DNA of 64,000 bases from Thioclava electrotropha (GCF_002085925.2 NZ_CP053562.1:972001-1036000), one strand, 5' to 3'; positions 25,226 through 35,113 are shown, numbered from the stretch's first letter. Notes: generated by a model not told the origin, from the letters alone. Program-made: numbers and translations.

Positions 25226-26281
25226 TCAGGCGGTCTCGGGCCTGACCAGCGGCAGGTAGTGGCGCCGGGTCATCATCATCAGAACGGCCAGCAGCGGGGT
25301 TGCCAGCGCAAGGCCGAGCAGGCCGAAGAAGCTCCCCATCAAAAGCTGGAAGGCGATAATCAGGGCCGGGGGCAGCGACATCGCCTTTTCCTGAATCTGC
25401 GGCGTGATCAGGTTGCTCTCGAGTGCCTGTACCGCGAGGTAGAGGACCACGACCCAAAGCATCGTCATCGGGCTGACCGTCAGGGCCATCGCGAGTGCGG
25501 GGATCGCCGACAGGACCGGGCCGATATTGGGGATGAAGGTCAGAAGCCCCGCGAGGATCGCAAGGATCGCCGCCAGCGGCACGTTCAGCAGCCACAGCCC
25601 GACAAAGGTCAGCAGGCCGATCACCGTCATCGAGATCAGCTGCGCAAACAGCCAGCCCGACAGCGCCGCCCAGCCGGTCGCGAAGCTCGCGACGACCCAG
25701 TCACGCTTGGAGGAGGGGAAGAGCGCGGCGATCCCGCGCCGGTACAATTGCGGCTCCACCGCGCCGTAGACGCCGATGAACAGGATCAGCATCGCGTTCC
25801 CGATCACGCCGATGGACATCATCACGGTCGTGGCGGCCCCCTTGCTCGATGGCGCGATCGAGCCGAGGTCGATCGAGCGCGTGATCGAATGCAGCCAGCC
25901 ATGCGAGTCGATAAAGTCCTGCACCTGTTTCATCGCTTTGGGCAGGGCGGTCGTAAGTTGGTCGAGCTGATCGGACAGGCCCTGCGCGGCATAGAGAAAG
26001 AACAGAACCGCGAGGCAGACCAAGATGATCGAATAGAGCGCGAGCCCCCAGCCTTCGCGGATGTGCAGCCTGCGCGCGATGGCGTTGCCGCCCATCCGCA
26101 GGAAGACCGCGACCAGAAGTCCCGCGAAGACCAGCAGCAAGATATCTGGCGCAACCAGCACCAGAAGCGCGAAGATCGCGATCGGCAGCCAGAAGGCAAC
26201 CCGCTCGCGCGAGGCTCGCGCGCGCAGTCCGGCCGGCTTGGGGTCCGCATGGTCGGCGCGATGCGGTCCGGGGTCTGACAT
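25226..26281 (-). CDS. AI-2E/PerM-family membrane protein
   Basis: The 351-residue polytopic protein of the AI-2E exporter-like (PerM, UPF0118) family has paired N-terminal helices, a large soluble loop (about 75-150), then conserved motifs FIPNIGPVLSAIPALAMAL and ESNLITPQIQEKAMSLPPALI, and a terminal cluster of helices. Family members include quorum-signal exporters and sodium/proton antiporters, so the substrate cannot be assigned. The start at 26281 has GGAGAG upstream; a longer frame lacks this. It is first in a two-gene unit with the channel-like protein. Confidence 0.88.
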   Translation of the reverse strand: MSDPGPHRADHADPKPAGLRARASRERVAFWLPIAIFALLVLVAPDILLLVFAGLLVAVFLRMGGNAIARRLHIREGWGLALYSIILVCLAVLFFLYAAQGLSDQLDQLTTALPKAMKQVQDFIDSHGWLHSITRSIDLGSIAPSSKGAATTVMMSIGVIGNAMLILFIGVYGAVEPQLYRRGIAALFPSSKRDWVVASFATGWAALSGWLFAQLISMTVIGLLTFVGLWLLNVPLAAILAILAGLLTFIPNIGPVLSAIPALAMALTVSPMTMLWVVVLYLAVQALESNLITPQIQEKAMSLPPALIIAFQLLMGSFFGLLGLALATPLLAVLMMMTRRHYLPLVRPETA

Positions 26282-26640
26282 GGTGCTCTCCGTCGCGGCT
26301 TGTGTCGTGTGACAGGCCAACCTGTCGCCCGCGCCGTGGTTCCGTACCCAAAGCGCGTCGCGGCGGAGAAATTGTCACCCGCCATGTGTCCGGCGCCGCA
26401 TGCGCGCGAGCTGGGAAAGATGTCACAAAACATCGCGGAAGGGATTGAAAATGTGTAAAAAAATGCATCCCGGTGAGTCGGTTTATTGTCTTATGTTAAA
26501 GATATGAACTTTTTTCGGCTGAGGGGCTGTTTTCGCCCTCAGAGAGAGGAACTGCCATGCGTAAGGAGGAGTTGCTCGGGCGAAACATCCCAACAGGGAC
26601 AAACCCATTCAGCCGCCCAATTTCGGAGGTCTCTTTCGTC
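26282..26640. other. Divergent region between the PerM-family gene and otsA
   Basis: This 359-bp region holds both promoters. On the minus strand GGAAC (26343-26339), 16 nt and GGTT (26322-26319) resemble an ECF/EcfG stress promoter in front of the PerM-family gene, but the -10 is imperfect. GATGT-N6-ACATC lies at 26419-26434. A hairpin with 7-bp arms CTGAGGG/CCCTCAG (26519-26525, 26536-26542) lies in the otsA leader. An alternative otsA start with a good GAGG exists at 26557. The sequence around 26440-26520 is clearly A/T-rich, as expected for a promoter. Confidence 0.5.
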
Positions 26641-28089
26641 ATGTCCGCCCGCCTCATCGTCGTGTCCAACCGTATCCCTTCCGAGGCCACGCCCTCGGGC
26701 GGGCTCGTGGTGGCGCTGCATGAGGCGCTGCGTGAGAAAGGCGGCATCTGGATCGGGGCGCATCCCGAAACGGGCCCGGAAGAGCCCACCCTCATCGATA
26801 TGGGCGGGACGCAATATGACAAGCTCGCCTTCCGTCTGACCGAGGAAGACCGCGCGGCCTATTACCTGGGCTTCGCGAATTCCGTGCTCTGGCCGATCGC
26901 GCATCACCGCACCGATCTGGTCGAGATCAATCGCAGCTTCGACGAAGGCTACCTGCGCGTGAACCGCCGGATCGCGGAGCAGATGGCCGAGGTGATCTCG
27001 CCCGAGGATCACATCTGGATTCACGACTACCATTTCTTCCCGCTGGCGGAGGAGCTGCGCAGGTTGGGTGTGACCAACCGCATCGGCTTCTTCCTGCATA
27101 TTCCTTTCCCCAACATCACCGATCTCGATGTGTTGCCCGACCCGCCCGCCTTCGCGCGCTGGCTGGCGCATTACGATCTGGTCGGCCTGCAGACGCGGGC
27201 TGACGTGGCGCGATGCCTCGAGATGTTCCGCGCCGACCCACGGGCAGAAATGCTGCCCAACGGCGCGATCAAATTCGGCGCGCAGGAGGTGTCCGTCCGG
27301 TCTTTCCCGATTGGCATTTCAGCTGAGAGCTTCGCCCGGGCGGCGCAGGACTGCGCGCCGCCGCCCGCGCACGAATTGTTCGGAGACGCCTATGTCATCG
27401 GCGTCGACCGGCTCGACTACTCCAAGGGGTTGCCGCAACGCTTCCGCGCGTTCGAGCGCTATCTGGAGACCTACGACACGGGGCCGCGCGCCTCGCTGGT
27501 GCAGATCGCGCCGCCGTCGCGCGAAAGCGTGCGGGCCTATCAGGAGATCACCGCCGACCTTCAGCAGATCGCGGGGCAGGTGAATGGGCGCTTCGGCGAG
27601 GTCCATTGGGCGCCGATCCGCTTCCTGCACCGCCCGGTGCCGCGCGACGAGATCGCGGGGCTGCTGCGCGGCGCACGGGCGGCACTTGTGACCCCGCTCG
27701 CCGACGGGATGAACCTCGTAGCGAAGGAATATGTCGCAGCGCAGGATCCGGAGGATCCGGGCGTGTTGGTGCTGTCGCGCTTCGCGGGCGCCGCCGAGGA
27801 CATGACCGAGGCCCTGCTGGTCAATCCGCATGACGTGGATGAGACCGCCACCGCGATCCGCCGCGCTCTGACGATGCCGCTGAAGGAACGTCAGGCGCGC
27901 CATGCCGCCTGCATGGAAGTGGTCCACGCGACCGATACCGGCGCCTGGGCGCGGAGTTTCCTCGATCAGCTCGCCGCCTGCACACCCGCTTTGCGCATTA
28001 CCGGACGCGCCGCCGAATGGCTGCGCGGAGAAGAGGGCCGGGAATTCGACCCCGGCGCGCATCGCTCTATTTCAAAGGAGGAGGTCTGA
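26641..28089 (+). CDS. otsA: Trehalose-6-phosphate synthase
   Basis: The 482-residue GT20 enzyme joins glucose from UDP-glucose to glucose 6-phosphate. Visible landmarks are LIVVSNRIPS at the start, the N-terminal loop PSGGLVVAL, IWIHDYHFFPLAEELR, FFLHIPFPN, VDRLDYSKGLPQRF, and TPLADGMNLVAKEYVAAQ near the donor site, all typical of OtsA. The ATG at 26641 places this start normally; an in-frame ATG at 26557 with its own ribosome binding site would add 28 residues unlike the family. Trehalose is an osmo- and stress protectant. No trehalose-phosphate phosphatase (otsB) is in the window; instead a PIG-L-like gene follows after one base. Confidence 0.95.
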   Translation: MSARLIVVSNRIPSEATPSGGLVVALHEALREKGGIWIGAHPETGPEEPTLIDMGGTQYDKLAFRLTEEDRAAYYLGFANSVLWPIAHHRTDLVEINRSFDEGYLRVNRRIAEQMAEVISPEDHIWIHDYHFFPLAEELRRLGVTNRIGFFLHIPFPNITDLDVLPDPPAFARWLAHYDLVGLQTRADVARCLEMFRADPRAEMLPNGAIKFGAQEVSVRSFPIGISAESFARAAQDCAPPPAHELFGDAYVIGVDRLDYSKGLPQRFRAFERYLETYDTGPRASLVQIAPPSRESVRAYQEITADLQQIAGQVNGRFGEVHWAPIRFLHRPVPRDEIAGLLRGARAALVTPLADGMNLVAKEYVAAQDPEDPGVLVLSRFAGAAEDMTEALLVNPHDVDETATAIRRALTMPLKERQARHAACMEVVHATDTGAWARSFLDQLAACTPALRITGRAAEWLRGEEGREFDPGAHRSISKEEV

Positions 28090-28090
28090 T

Positions 28091-28597
28091 ATGACCATGA
28101 TGTCACGAAATATGGAGCCGACCGCGTCGGAGGAGGGCGCGCTCGTTCTGATGCTCCACCCCGGAAATTGCGATCTCGATTGCCACGGGGCCTTCATCGA
28201 AGCACTTAAGGGCGACCGTGCCCATATCGTTTGCCTGTCTCAGGAGGGCGGCGGGCGTGGCGCGCTGATCGCCCGGCTCGGTGCCTGTGGCGCGACGCCG
28301 ATCTGTGCGTCTTTCCTGACCTATGAAGATGGGGCGCTTTCCGATCCTGAGGAGCATGGTTCGATCGCGCATGTGCTGTCCTACATCATGCAGGCGCATA
28401 ATCTGACGCGGATTTTCGTGCCCAAGCACAATGGAGATCACGCGTGCCACAGCGCAATCGAGGCGATCGCGCAGAACCTGTCGCGGATGACCGATGCACC
28501 GGTCATTCACGAGGAGGACCTGCCGAGCCAGAGCGAGATCGTACCCGGCGGCGGCGATCCGAGCGGGAGCGGCACACTTCTGAGCGCCTACGCCTGA
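28091..28597 (+). CDS. Divergent PIG-L/LmbE-like protein
   Basis: I do not recognise a named family with certainty. The 168-residue product has the layout of PIG-L/LmbE zinc deacetylases: a first strand ending in LMLHPGNCD (His23, Asp28) in place of the usual HPDDE, then VCLSQEGG, FLTYEDGAL in place of LGFPDG, and HNGDHACH (113-120) in place of the later His-rich motif. It is shorter than typical members (about 220-270). GGAGGAGG inside the end of otsA provides its ribosome binding site, and the gene starts one base after the otsA stop, so the two are co-translated. Possible roles are a deacetylase or hydrolase acting on a trehalose-linked product. Confidence 0.6.
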   Translation: MTMMSRNMEPTASEEGALVLMLHPGNCDLDCHGAFIEALKGDRAHIVCLSQEGGGRGALIARLGACGATPICASFLTYEDGALSDPEEHGSIAHVLSYIMQAHNLTRIFVPKHNGDHACHSAIEAIAQNLSRMTDAPVIHEEDLPSQSEIVPGGGDPSGSGTLLSAYA

Positions 28598-28712
28598 CCG
28601 GCCCAGATTTGTGGCCTCGCGGGCACCTCAAAAAAGAAACCGCCCGCGCATCCGAAGCTGCGCGAACGGCCCGGGAGCGGTCTGCCGTGAGGGGGACCTT
28701 CCGGCAAACCTC

Positions 28713-28751
28713 CCCGTCACTTGGGGCTTTTACTCAAGCCCGTCACTTGGG
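28713..28751. repeat. 13-bp direct repeat at the 3' end of the fasciclin gene
   Basis: CCCGTCACTTGGG occurs at 28713-28725 and again at 28739-28751, where it spans the stop codon of the fasciclin gene. Between them GGGCTT (28724-28729) and AAGCCC (28736-28741) form a small hairpin that could act as a minus-strand terminator. The repeat looks like a short duplication of the gene end. Confidence 0.55.
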
Positions 28752-29231
28752 CATGATCACCTTGTCGATCACATGGATCACGCCGTTGCTGGCCTCGATA
28801 TCGGCCTGGGTCACGCTGGCTTCATCGACCATCACGGCGGGGTCGGTTTTCACCGTGACTTCCGAGCCCTGCACGGTCGCGGCCATCATCCCGTCGCTCA
28901 GATCGCCGGACATCACTTTGCCGGGCACGACGTGATAGGTGAGGATCGACGTCAGCTTGTCCTTGTTCTCGGGTTTGAGCAGGTCGTCGACGGTGCCTTC
29001 GGGCAGGGCTGCAAAGGCCTCGTCCGTGGGTGCGAAGACGGTGAAGGGGCCTTCGCCCTTGAGCGTCTCGACCAGACCGGCGGCCTGCACCGCGGCCACG
29101 AGCGTCTCGAAGCTGCCAGCGTTCACGGCGGTGTCGACGATATCCATTCCGCCATGATTGTCGGCATGGGCGGGGGCGGAAACGAGCGCGGTACCGGCGA
29201 GGACTGCGGCCATGAAGGTTCTTCTCAGCAT
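28743..29231 (-). CDS. Secreted fasciclin (FAS1)-domain protein
   Basis: The 162-residue product has a Sec signal peptide (cleaved near APAHAD) followed by one FAS1 domain. The H1 motif is [17 protein letters not shown] and the H2 region is [16 protein letters not shown], ending in [17 protein letters not shown]1 proteins mediate adhesion or surface association; bacterial single-domain forms are periplasmic or secreted. The start at 29231 has AGGGAG upstream; longer frames lack a signal peptide. It is monocistronic, with a CRP/FNR-like palindrome about 70 bp upstream. Confidence 0.93.
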   Translation of the reverse strand: MLRRTFMAAVLAGTALVSAPAHADNHGGMDIVDTAVNAGSFETLVAAVQAAGLVETLKGEGPFTVFAPTDEAFAALPEGTVDDLLKPENKDKLTSILTYHVVPGKVMSGDLSDGMMAATVQGSEVTVKTDPAVMVDEASVTQADIEASNGVIHVIDKVIMPK

Positions 29232-29299
29232 TCTCTTTCTCCCTGTGTTGGATCGTGGGCAGATCCGGTGGTGGATCGTGCAGGGGATACGGGGAATGC

Positions 29300-29315
29300 C
29301 GTGATATGGATCACG
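29300..29315. promoter_or_regulatory. CRP/FNR-type palindrome upstream of the fasciclin gene
   Basis: CGTGAT-ATGG-ATCACG is a perfect 6+4+6 palindrome. The central TGAT-N4-ATCA is the core recognised by FNR/Dnr-like regulators, although the outer T/A of the canonical TTGAT-N4-ATCAA is replaced by G/C. Confidence 0.45.
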
Positions 29316-29364
29316 CGGCGCTCGCGATTTTGCACTGAGGCGTGAGGTGGCGTGAACGGCGCGC

Positions 29365-30369
29365 TCAGCGCGTGCCGCGGTCGAGAAGATGCAGTAGCTG
29401 CGCCTCGGCCTTGCGCAGCCCGTCGACCGCGGGCGCGGTTTGCGCAAGAGCGACAAGCGCCTCCGGCTCCGCCTCGGTCAGCGCGATCACCTTCGGATGG
29501 ATGTAGGAGTTGCGCGCGATCGTGGGCGTGTTGTGCAGTCGCTCAGAGGCGGCCTCTGCCATCGCCTTGATCGTCACCCGCCCGCCATCCGCCTGACGCA
29601 GTGCGGCCTCCAGCGCCGCCGCCGAGCCGTTCCACGTACGGAAGGTCTTTGCGGTCAGCCCCTCGGCCCCGGTACGGTCGGCGAGGAAAGCGTTCACCTC
29701 GTCCGAGCGCACCGAATGGGGGTCGCCATCCTCGTCGATCCAGGTGATCAGCTCGGCCCCGGGCAGATCGTCGAGCTGCGTCAGCGCGCGCTCCAACGTC
29801 CTGTCGCGCAGCTCGCTTTCGATCTTCGTGCCGCCCTTGCCGGTGAAGGCCAGCCGCAGCGTACCGCCGTCGAGTGTCATATGCGCGCCGCGCAGCGTGG
29901 TCGCGCCGAAGCTGCGGTTCTCGCGCGCGTAATCGGCATTTCCGACGCGGATCGCGGCGCGGTCCAGCAGAGCGAGAACTGCGGCCAGCGCGAAGGCCCG
30001 ATCCCCGGGGTCATGGCCGCGCAGATCGCTCAGGATTGCCCGGCGCAGACGCGGCAGGACGGTGCCGAATTCCGCGAGCCGGTTGAACTTCCTCTGCGAC
30101 CGAAACTCGGTCCAGTCCGGGTGATAGCGATATTGCTTGCGCGCCCGCGCGTCGCGGCCCGTCGCCTGCAGATGGCCGTTCTGCCGCGGGCAAATCCAGA
30201 CATCTTCATAGGCGGGCGGCACGGCCAGTGCCTCGATCCGTTTGCGCTCGGTGCCGCGCGCGATGGTCGTCCCGTCAGGGGCCATATAGGAAAACCCGCG
30301 CCCGCAGCGCCTGCGCGTTATGCCGGGCCGGTCATCGGGATAATAGACGAGATCGGGCAGGTCTTTCAT
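29365..30369 (-). CDS. DNA topoisomerase IB (poxvirus-like)
   Basis: The 334-residue enzyme relaxes supercoils by nicking one strand. Poxvirus/bacterial type IB features are [44 protein letters not shown], the Arg-Lys region [12 protein letters not shown], and the C-terminal active-site region [12 protein letters not shown] with the nucleophilic Tyr. Start 30369 ([10 protein letters not shown]) was chosen because upstream residues are Arg-rich and unlike the family. It lies 46 bp downstream of the MocA-like gene on the same strand, at the end of the molybdenum hydroxylase cluster, probably by chance of position. Confidence 0.9.
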   Translation of the reverse strand: MKDLPDLVYYPDDRPGITRRRCGRGFSYMAPDGTTIARGTERKRIEALAVPPAYEDVWICPRQNGHLQATGRDARARKQYRYHPDWTEFRSQRKFNRLAEFGTVLPRLRRAILSDLRGHDPGDRAFALAAVLALLDRAAIRVGNADYARENRSFGATTLRGAHMTLDGGTLRLAFTGKGGTKIESELRDRTLERALTQLDDLPGAELITWIDEDGDPHSVRSDEVNAFLADRTGAEGLTAKTFRTWNGSAAALEAALRQADGGRVTIKAMAEAASERLHNTPTIARNSYIHPKVIALTEAEPEALVALAQTAPAVDGLRKAEAQLLHLLDRGTR

Positions 30370-30415
30370 GGAGCGAAAACGCCGGGCGCAGCGGCGCAGT
30401 TCCCGTTCCGCGCGC

Positions 30416-30988
30416 CTATTCTGTGGCGTTGCGAAGATCTTCAGGCCGGTCGATATCGCGGAGCGTGCCGGGCGGTAGCGCAACGCGTCGCAGGTCAGGG
30501 GCGCGGCGCAGCAACGCCCCGGCGCCCCGGTCGCCCGTCAGCCGCAAAGCCGCGCCGAACAGCCTGCGCGGGATCAGCGCTGGCGGCGCGAAGCGACCGT
30601 CCGAAGTGGCCATCGCTGGGTGGGGACCGGGTGTCTTGAGAAGCTGGCGCAAATGCGCGCGAGAGACCTCGGGCATATCGCCGAGGACGATCAGCAGATG
30701 GCTCGCGCCACTGGCTTGAGCGGCGCGGATCGCGCGGTGCAGGCTCGCGCTCTGGACGCGACCCGGTCCGATGCAGAGAAGGTCGAGCTCCGCGCCGCGT
30801 AGCTCTTTCGGCAGCCGGGGGCTGCGGGTGATCGCAGCGCGTCGATGGAGGCCAAGCCCTTGGAGCTTCCGCGCGGACCGCAGCACAAGCGCAGCCTCTC
30901 CGCCCGCGCGCGTGGCCAGCTTATCCCGCGCACCGAAGCGCCGCGACGCGCCCGCCGCGAGGACCACGCCCATGATCTTGCGCGTCAA
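30416..30988 (-). CDS. mocA: MobA/MocA-like nucleotidyltransferase (molybdenum cofactor)
   Basis: The 190-residue product has an N-terminal nucleotide-binding signature GVVLAAGASRRFGARDKL, the metal-binding IVLGDMPEVS near residue 100, and a C-terminal DIDRPEDL. This is the family that adds CMP to molybdopterin to give the cytosine-dinucleotide cofactor of xanthine-dehydrogenase-type enzymes. Its place three bases after the XdhC-family gene, in line with three molybdenum hydroxylase subunit genes, supports MocA rather than MobA. The protein is Arg-rich and somewhat shorter than E. coli MocA. Confidence 0.85.
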   Translation of the reverse strand: MTRKIMGVVLAAGASRRFGARDKLATRAGGEAALVLRSARKLQGLGLHRRAAITRSPRLPKELRGAELDLLCIGPGRVQSASLHRAIRAAQASGASHLLIVLGDMPEVSRAHLRQLLKTPGPHPAMATSDGRFAPPALIPRRLFGAALRLTGDRGAGALLRRAPDLRRVALPPGTLRDIDRPEDLRNATE

Positions 30989-30991
30989 GTC

Positions 30992-31909
30992 TCAGACCCG
31001 CGCCAGTTGCAGCACTTCGGCCAGCACCGACACCGCCAACAGCCGCGGCTCGCGTGCCTGTTCGATCAGGCCGACCGGACCGCGCAGCCGCGAAATCGCG
31101 GCCTCCGAGAGGCCCTTGCGACGCAGCGCCACCGCGCGCTGGCGCGCCGTGCGGCGGCTGCCCTGCGCGCCGATGAAGAAGGCGTCGCTCTCCAGAAGCT
31201 GGGCGAGGATCGGGATTTCCCGATCGTGATCGTGGACGAACAAAAGCGCCGCCATGCGCGGATCAGTTTGGATGTCCCCAAGCGGATTGCTGCGCCGGAA
31301 TTCGTGGCTCGTCACGCCGGGCAAGCTCACGGGATCAGGCATTATGAGATCGGCCTGATAGCCTGCGCCCGCGGCGAGCTGCGCAAAGGTTTCCGCCTCG
31401 ACGCCGGTGCCGAAGATCACGAAACGCGGCTCGGGCACGAGGTGCAGGCTCAGATCGGTCTCGGGTTGGGGCTCGAGTGTCAGGGTGCCCTGCGTGCCCG
31501 ACAGGTGCAGCGACAGCGGCATCCGAGCGTCGATCGCTTCGGCCACGCGCTCCTGATCGGCTACGGGCGGGGCCGGGATCACCGTGATGTCGAGCGCCCC
31601 GCCACAGGGCAGCACGAGGTCGATGAAGGGCGAGCCCTCGCCGTAGCGCAGATGCCGCGTACAGCCGTCCTGCGCGACCTTGTTCAGATGGTGTTCGATA
31701 TCGGCATCGATGCAGCCCGCCGAGAGATGGCCGCGAATATCGCCCCGATCGTCGAGGCTCATCGCAGCACCGAGGGGGCGGTACCCCGCCCCCTCGATCC
31801 GTGTCAGAATAGCCAGCGCGGCGAGCCGTCCCGGCGCGGGCAGTGGCATTTCCGCCATGCCCAACCGGGTCTCTGTGCGCGCACGCTGGCGGAGCGGACT
31901 ACCGTCCAT
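30992..31909 (-). CDS. XdhC-family molybdenum cofactor insertion chaperone (PaoD-like)
   Basis: The 305-residue product has an N-terminal XdhC/CoxI domain (LAALAILTRIEGAGYRPLGAAM, LSAGCIDADIEHHL) and a C-terminal Rossmann domain (FVIFGTGVEAETFAQLAAGAG, FFIGAQGSRRTARQRA). Family members bind the molybdenum cofactor, protect it, help sulfurate it and insert it into the hydroxylase. The start at 31909 overlaps the large-subunit gene by 11 bp, so it is translationally coupled. It corresponds to PaoD in the E. coli paoABCD operon. Confidence 0.9.
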   Translation of the reverse strand: MDGSPLRQRARTETRLGMAEMPLPAPGRLAALAILTRIEGAGYRPLGAAMSLDDRGDIRGHLSAGCIDADIEHHLNKVAQDGCTRHLRYGEGSPFIDLVLPCGGALDITVIPAPPVADQERVAEAIDARMPLSLHLSGTQGTLTLEPQPETDLSLHLVPEPRFVIFGTGVEAETFAQLAAGAGYQADLIMPDPVSLPGVTSHEFRRSNPLGDIQTDPRMAALLFVHDHDREIPILAQLLESDAFFIGAQGSRRTARQRAVALRRKGLSEAAISRLRGPVGLIEQAREPRLLAVSVLAEVLQLARV

Positions 31910-34094
31910 TGGCAAACCCCTCGAGTACCTTGTCGGGCGTGGCCGGGTAGTGGCGCAGCCGCACGCCCGTCGCATTGTGGATCGCGTTGATCACCGCGGC
32001 CCCTGCGCCCGAAATGCCAAGCTCCCCCACGCCTTTGGACTGGATCGGGTTCGCCTCGTCATCGCGCTCGGGCAGGAACACCACCTCCATCTGGCGCGGG
32101 ATATCCGCGTGCGACGGGACGTGATAATTCGCCAGATCGCGGGTGACGATATGGCCGGTGCGCGGATCGTGGCCAAGCTCCTCGTGCAGAGCCGAACCGA
32201 CGCCCCAGACCATGCCGCCGACGGCCTGACTGCGCGCGGTCTTCTCGTTGAGCACGCGACCGATGCCGAGAACGCCGAGCATCCGGCGCACGCGCACCTC
32301 GCCCGAGACCTCGTTCACCGCGACTTCGGCGAAATGTGCGCCGAAGCCTGCCGAGAAGTGGCTCTTGGCGGTCTTGCCGCCTTCGATCTTGCCCTCGGCG
32401 CTGATCGGATCGCTTAGCAGATCGACCAGTTTCGCGGTTTTGCCACCGCCCGAAACCTCGCCATTGCCAAGGCTCAACTCTTCGAACTTGCAGCCGAGCT
32501 TGTCCGCAAGCTGCTCGCGGATTTTGCGTGCGGCGAGGAACACCGAGGAGCCCGACGACGACGCCCCGAAGGAGCCGCCCGACCCGGAGGCCCCCGGAAG
32601 GTCGCTATCGGCCAGATGGACCGAGACCTTGTCGATCGGCAGGCCCAGCATCTCGCCCGCGATCTGTCCGAGGATGGCGTAGCTGCCGGTGCCGATATCG
32701 GTCATGTCGGTCTCGACCAGCGCACCGTCTGCGCTGAGCGTCACGCGCGCCGCCGAGGGCACGAGGAAGTTTGCCCGCCCCGCAGCCGCGACGCCCATGC
32801 CGATCAGCCATTCGCCTTCGCGACGCGTTCCGGTCTCGGGGCGCTGATCCCAGCCGAAGCGCTTCGCGCCTTCGCGCAGGCTGTCTTCCAGCGCGCGCGC
32901 CGAGTACGCCTGACCGGTGTCGGGGTGTTTTTCGGGGATGTTGCGAAGGCGCAGTTCCACCGGGCAGAGACCCAGCTTCTCGGCCAGCTCATCCATCGCG
33001 GTTTCCAGCGCGAAGGTGCCAACCGCCTCGCCCGGCGCGCGGACCGAGCCCGTAGGCGTGCGGTGATTGCGCGAGATATGTTGACGCATGACCCGGTTGG
33101 GCGCGCCATACATGAAGCGGCTCGCGGCGTTGACCGGTTCGGAGAAGGCTTCCTCTTCGAGATTGGAGACACGATCTTCGTGCCCGATCCCGGTCAGCTT
33201 GCCGCTCGCGTCCGCCGAAAGGCGCAGGCGCTGCCACGTCTCGGTGCGGCGCAGCACGGCATCGAAGACGGTCTGACGGCTCAGCACGATACGCACCGGA
33301 CGGTCGAGTTCGCGCGCGGCAAGCGCCGCCGCGACATGCTCGGAGGAGATGCCCAGCTTGGAGCCGAACCCGCCGCCCACATAGGGCGCGAGAATGTGGA
33401 CCTTGTCGGACTCGATGCCAACCGCACCGGCCAACTCCTCTTTGTTGAAACGGACCATTTGCAGCGAGCCATGTAGAACGAGGCGACCGTCCTTCCACTC
33501 GGCGATACCCGCATGCGGCTCCATCGCGGCAGCGACGTGGCCGGCGGTGGTGTATTCGAGATCGACCGATTGCGCGGCCTTCTCCATCGCGGCGTCGAGA
33601 TCGCCCTGGATGCTTTCGCGCTTCTCGTTCAGCTCGAGCTCCACGCCCGCCGGATCGACCGGCGCGCCGGGGTTCTGCTCGTAGTTGATCTTGATCCGGG
33701 CGGCGGCGTCGCGCGCGGTCTCGAAGCTTTCCGCGACCACGAGACCGATGGGCTGGCCGTGATAATCGACGCGGTCACCGGGCTGCACCGGCGCGGCGCC
33801 TGCCATGCCCTGCGCCGGGTTGCGCACGAATTCCGGGCCGTGGAACAGGCCCAGATAGCCGGGGAGCTTCTTCGCCTCCGTCTCATCAAAGCCGGTGACC
33901 TTGCCGCGCGTGATCGTGGCGCGCAGCATCACGCCATGCACCATGCCGTCGGGCTTGAATTCGGCCGCATAGGTCGCGGTGCCGGTCACTTTCAGCTTGC
34001 CCTCGGGGCGGTCGAGCGGAGCGCCCACCAACCCCTGTTTGGTTTCGTCGAGCAGCCGCGGCTGCGCTTCATCCATCGTGAACGTGTCGCTCAT
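31899..34094 (-). CDS. paoC: Aldehyde oxidoreductase molybdenum-binding subunit (PaoC-like)
   Basis: The 731-residue catalytic subunit belongs to the xanthine dehydrogenase family. It contains [13 protein letters not shown], the region [24 protein letters not shown] with the molybdopterin contacts, [22 protein letters not shown], and the catalytic Glu691 in [12 protein letters not shown]. Size and motif position closely match E. coli PaoC, a broad-range aldehyde oxidase. No signal peptide is present. The gene overlaps paoB-type by ATGA-like 4 bp and the XdhC gene by 11 bp. The true aldehyde substrate is unknown. Confidence 0.93.
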   Translation of the reverse strand: MSDTFTMDEAQPRLLDETKQGLVGAPLDRPEGKLKVTGTATYAAEFKPDGMVHGVMLRATITRGKVTGFDETEAKKLPGYLGLFHGPEFVRNPAQGMAGAAPVQPGDRVDYHGQPIGLVVAESFETARDAAARIKINYEQNPGAPVDPAGVELELNEKRESIQGDLDAAMEKAAQSVDLEYTTAGHVAAAMEPHAGIAEWKDGRLVLHGSLQMVRFNKEELAGAVGIESDKVHILAPYVGGGFGSKLGISSEHVAAALAARELDRPVRIVLSRQTVFDAVLRRTETWQRLRLSADASGKLTGIGHEDRVSNLEEEAFSEPVNAASRFMYGAPNRVMRQHISRNHRTPTGSVRAPGEAVGTFALETAMDELAEKLGLCPVELRLRNIPEKHPDTGQAYSARALEDSLREGAKRFGWDQRPETGTRREGEWLIGMGVAAAGRANFLVPSAARVTLSADGALVETDMTDIGTGSYAILGQIAGEMLGLPIDKVSVHLADSDLPGASGSGGSFGASSSGSSVFLAARKIREQLADKLGCKFEELSLGNGEVSGGGKTAKLVDLLSDPISAEGKIEGGKTAKSHFSAGFGAHFAEVAVNEVSGEVRVRRMLGVLGIGRVLNEKTARSQAVGGMVWGVGSALHEELGHDPRTGHIVTRDLANYHVPSHADIPRQMEVVFLPERDDEANPIQSKGVGELGISGAGAAVINAIHNATGVRLRHYPATPDKVLEGFANGR

Positions 34095-35113
34095 GCCAGC
34101 GCCTCCACCTTGTCCGTTCCGGTCGAGGCCGGGGCCATGCCCGTCGCCTCGCGCATCACCGCGATCAGTGCGCGGCGGGTCATTTCGCGTTTGAAATCGT
34201 TGCCCTCATCGGTGACCGCTTCGGCCAGAAGCGTATCGGCGGCCTTGCCGAACAGTTCCTCCGACGGGGTCTCGCCTTCGAGCATCGCATTGACTTGCGC
34301 ATCCGCCCAAGGGCGCGCGCCGATGCCACCGAAGGCGAGCGAGGCGGTCTTGATCGTCTCGCCCTCCATCTCGACCACGGTAGCGACTGAGACGAGCGCG
34401 AAGGCGTAAGACGCCCGGTCGCGGATCTTGCGATAGCTCTGCGTGGCGTTCGGTTGCGGGGCAGGGAGGACCACCGCGGTGATGATCTCGCCCGGCTTCA
34501 GGCTCGTCTCGATCTCGGGCGTCTCGCCGGGCAGCTGATAGAGTTCGTCCATCGCCACGGTGCGGGTTGCTCCATCGGTGCCACGGATTTTCACCTGCGC
34601 ATCGAGCGCGCGCATCGCCACCGCCATATCGGAGGGATGTGCGGCGCGGCAGGCAGCCGAAGTGCCTAGGATCGCGAGCATGCGGCTTACGCCGCCCTTG
34701 GCGGCACAGCCCGCGCCGGGGTCGCGCTTGTTGCAGGCCATCGCCGGGTCGTAGAAATAGGGGCAGCGCGTGCGTTGCAGCAGGTTGCCGCCCGTGGTCG
34801 CCTTGTTGCGGATCTGGCCCGATGCGCCCGCCAGCAGGGCGCGCGACAGAACCGGATAGGCGCGGCGCACCTGCGCATCTGCTGCCAGATCGGCATTGCG
34901 CACCAGCGTGCCGATCTTCAGTCCGCCCTCATGCGGCTCGATCTTGTCCAGCCCGTCGATATTGTTGATGTCGATGACCGTCTCGGGGGTCATCACCTGC
35001 AGTTTCATCAGGTCCAGCAGGTTGGTCCCGCCCGCGATGAACTGCGCGCCGTCACCCGCCTTGGAGGCCGCGTCATCGAGTGCGTTTGCGCGAAGATAGT
35101 CGAAAGGTCTCAT
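34091..35113 (-). CDS. paoB: Aldehyde oxidoreductase FAD/[4Fe-4S] subunit (PaoB-like)
   Basis: The 340-residue FAD subunit has the CO-dehydrogenase flavoprotein fold: [14 protein letters not shown] for FAD diphosphate binding and [22 protein letters not shown]. The Cys-rich insert [20 protein letters not shown] is the extra [4Fe-4S] ligand set found in PaoB but not in ordinary xanthine dehydrogenase, which identifies the Pao subtype. The start at 35113 overlaps the stop of the iron-sulfur subunit gene (TAATG). A longer open frame upstream lies inside that gene and is not coding. Confidence 0.93.
   Translation of the reverse strand: MRPFDYLRANALDDAASKAGDGAQFIAGGTNLLDLMKLQVMTPETVIDINNIDGLDKIEPHEGGLKIGTLVRNADLAADAQVRRAYPVLSRALLAGASGQIRNKATTGGNLLQRTRCPYFYDPAMACNKRDPGAGCAAKGGVSRMLAILGTSAACRAAHPSDMAVAMRALDAQVKIRGTDGATRTVAMDELYQLPGETPEIETSLKPGEIITAVVLPAPQPNATQSYRKIRDRASYAFALVSVATVVEMEGETIKTASLAFGGIGARPWADAQVNAMLEGETPSEELFGKAADTLLAEAVTDEGNDFKREMTRRALIAVMREATGMAPASTGTDKVEALA

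Noticed and set aside
26319..26343. GGAAC-N16-GGTT as an EcfG-type stress promoter for the PerM-family gene
   Set aside because: The -10 lacks the expected CGTT and a match of this length is likely by chance; I kept it only as a note in the intergenic entry.
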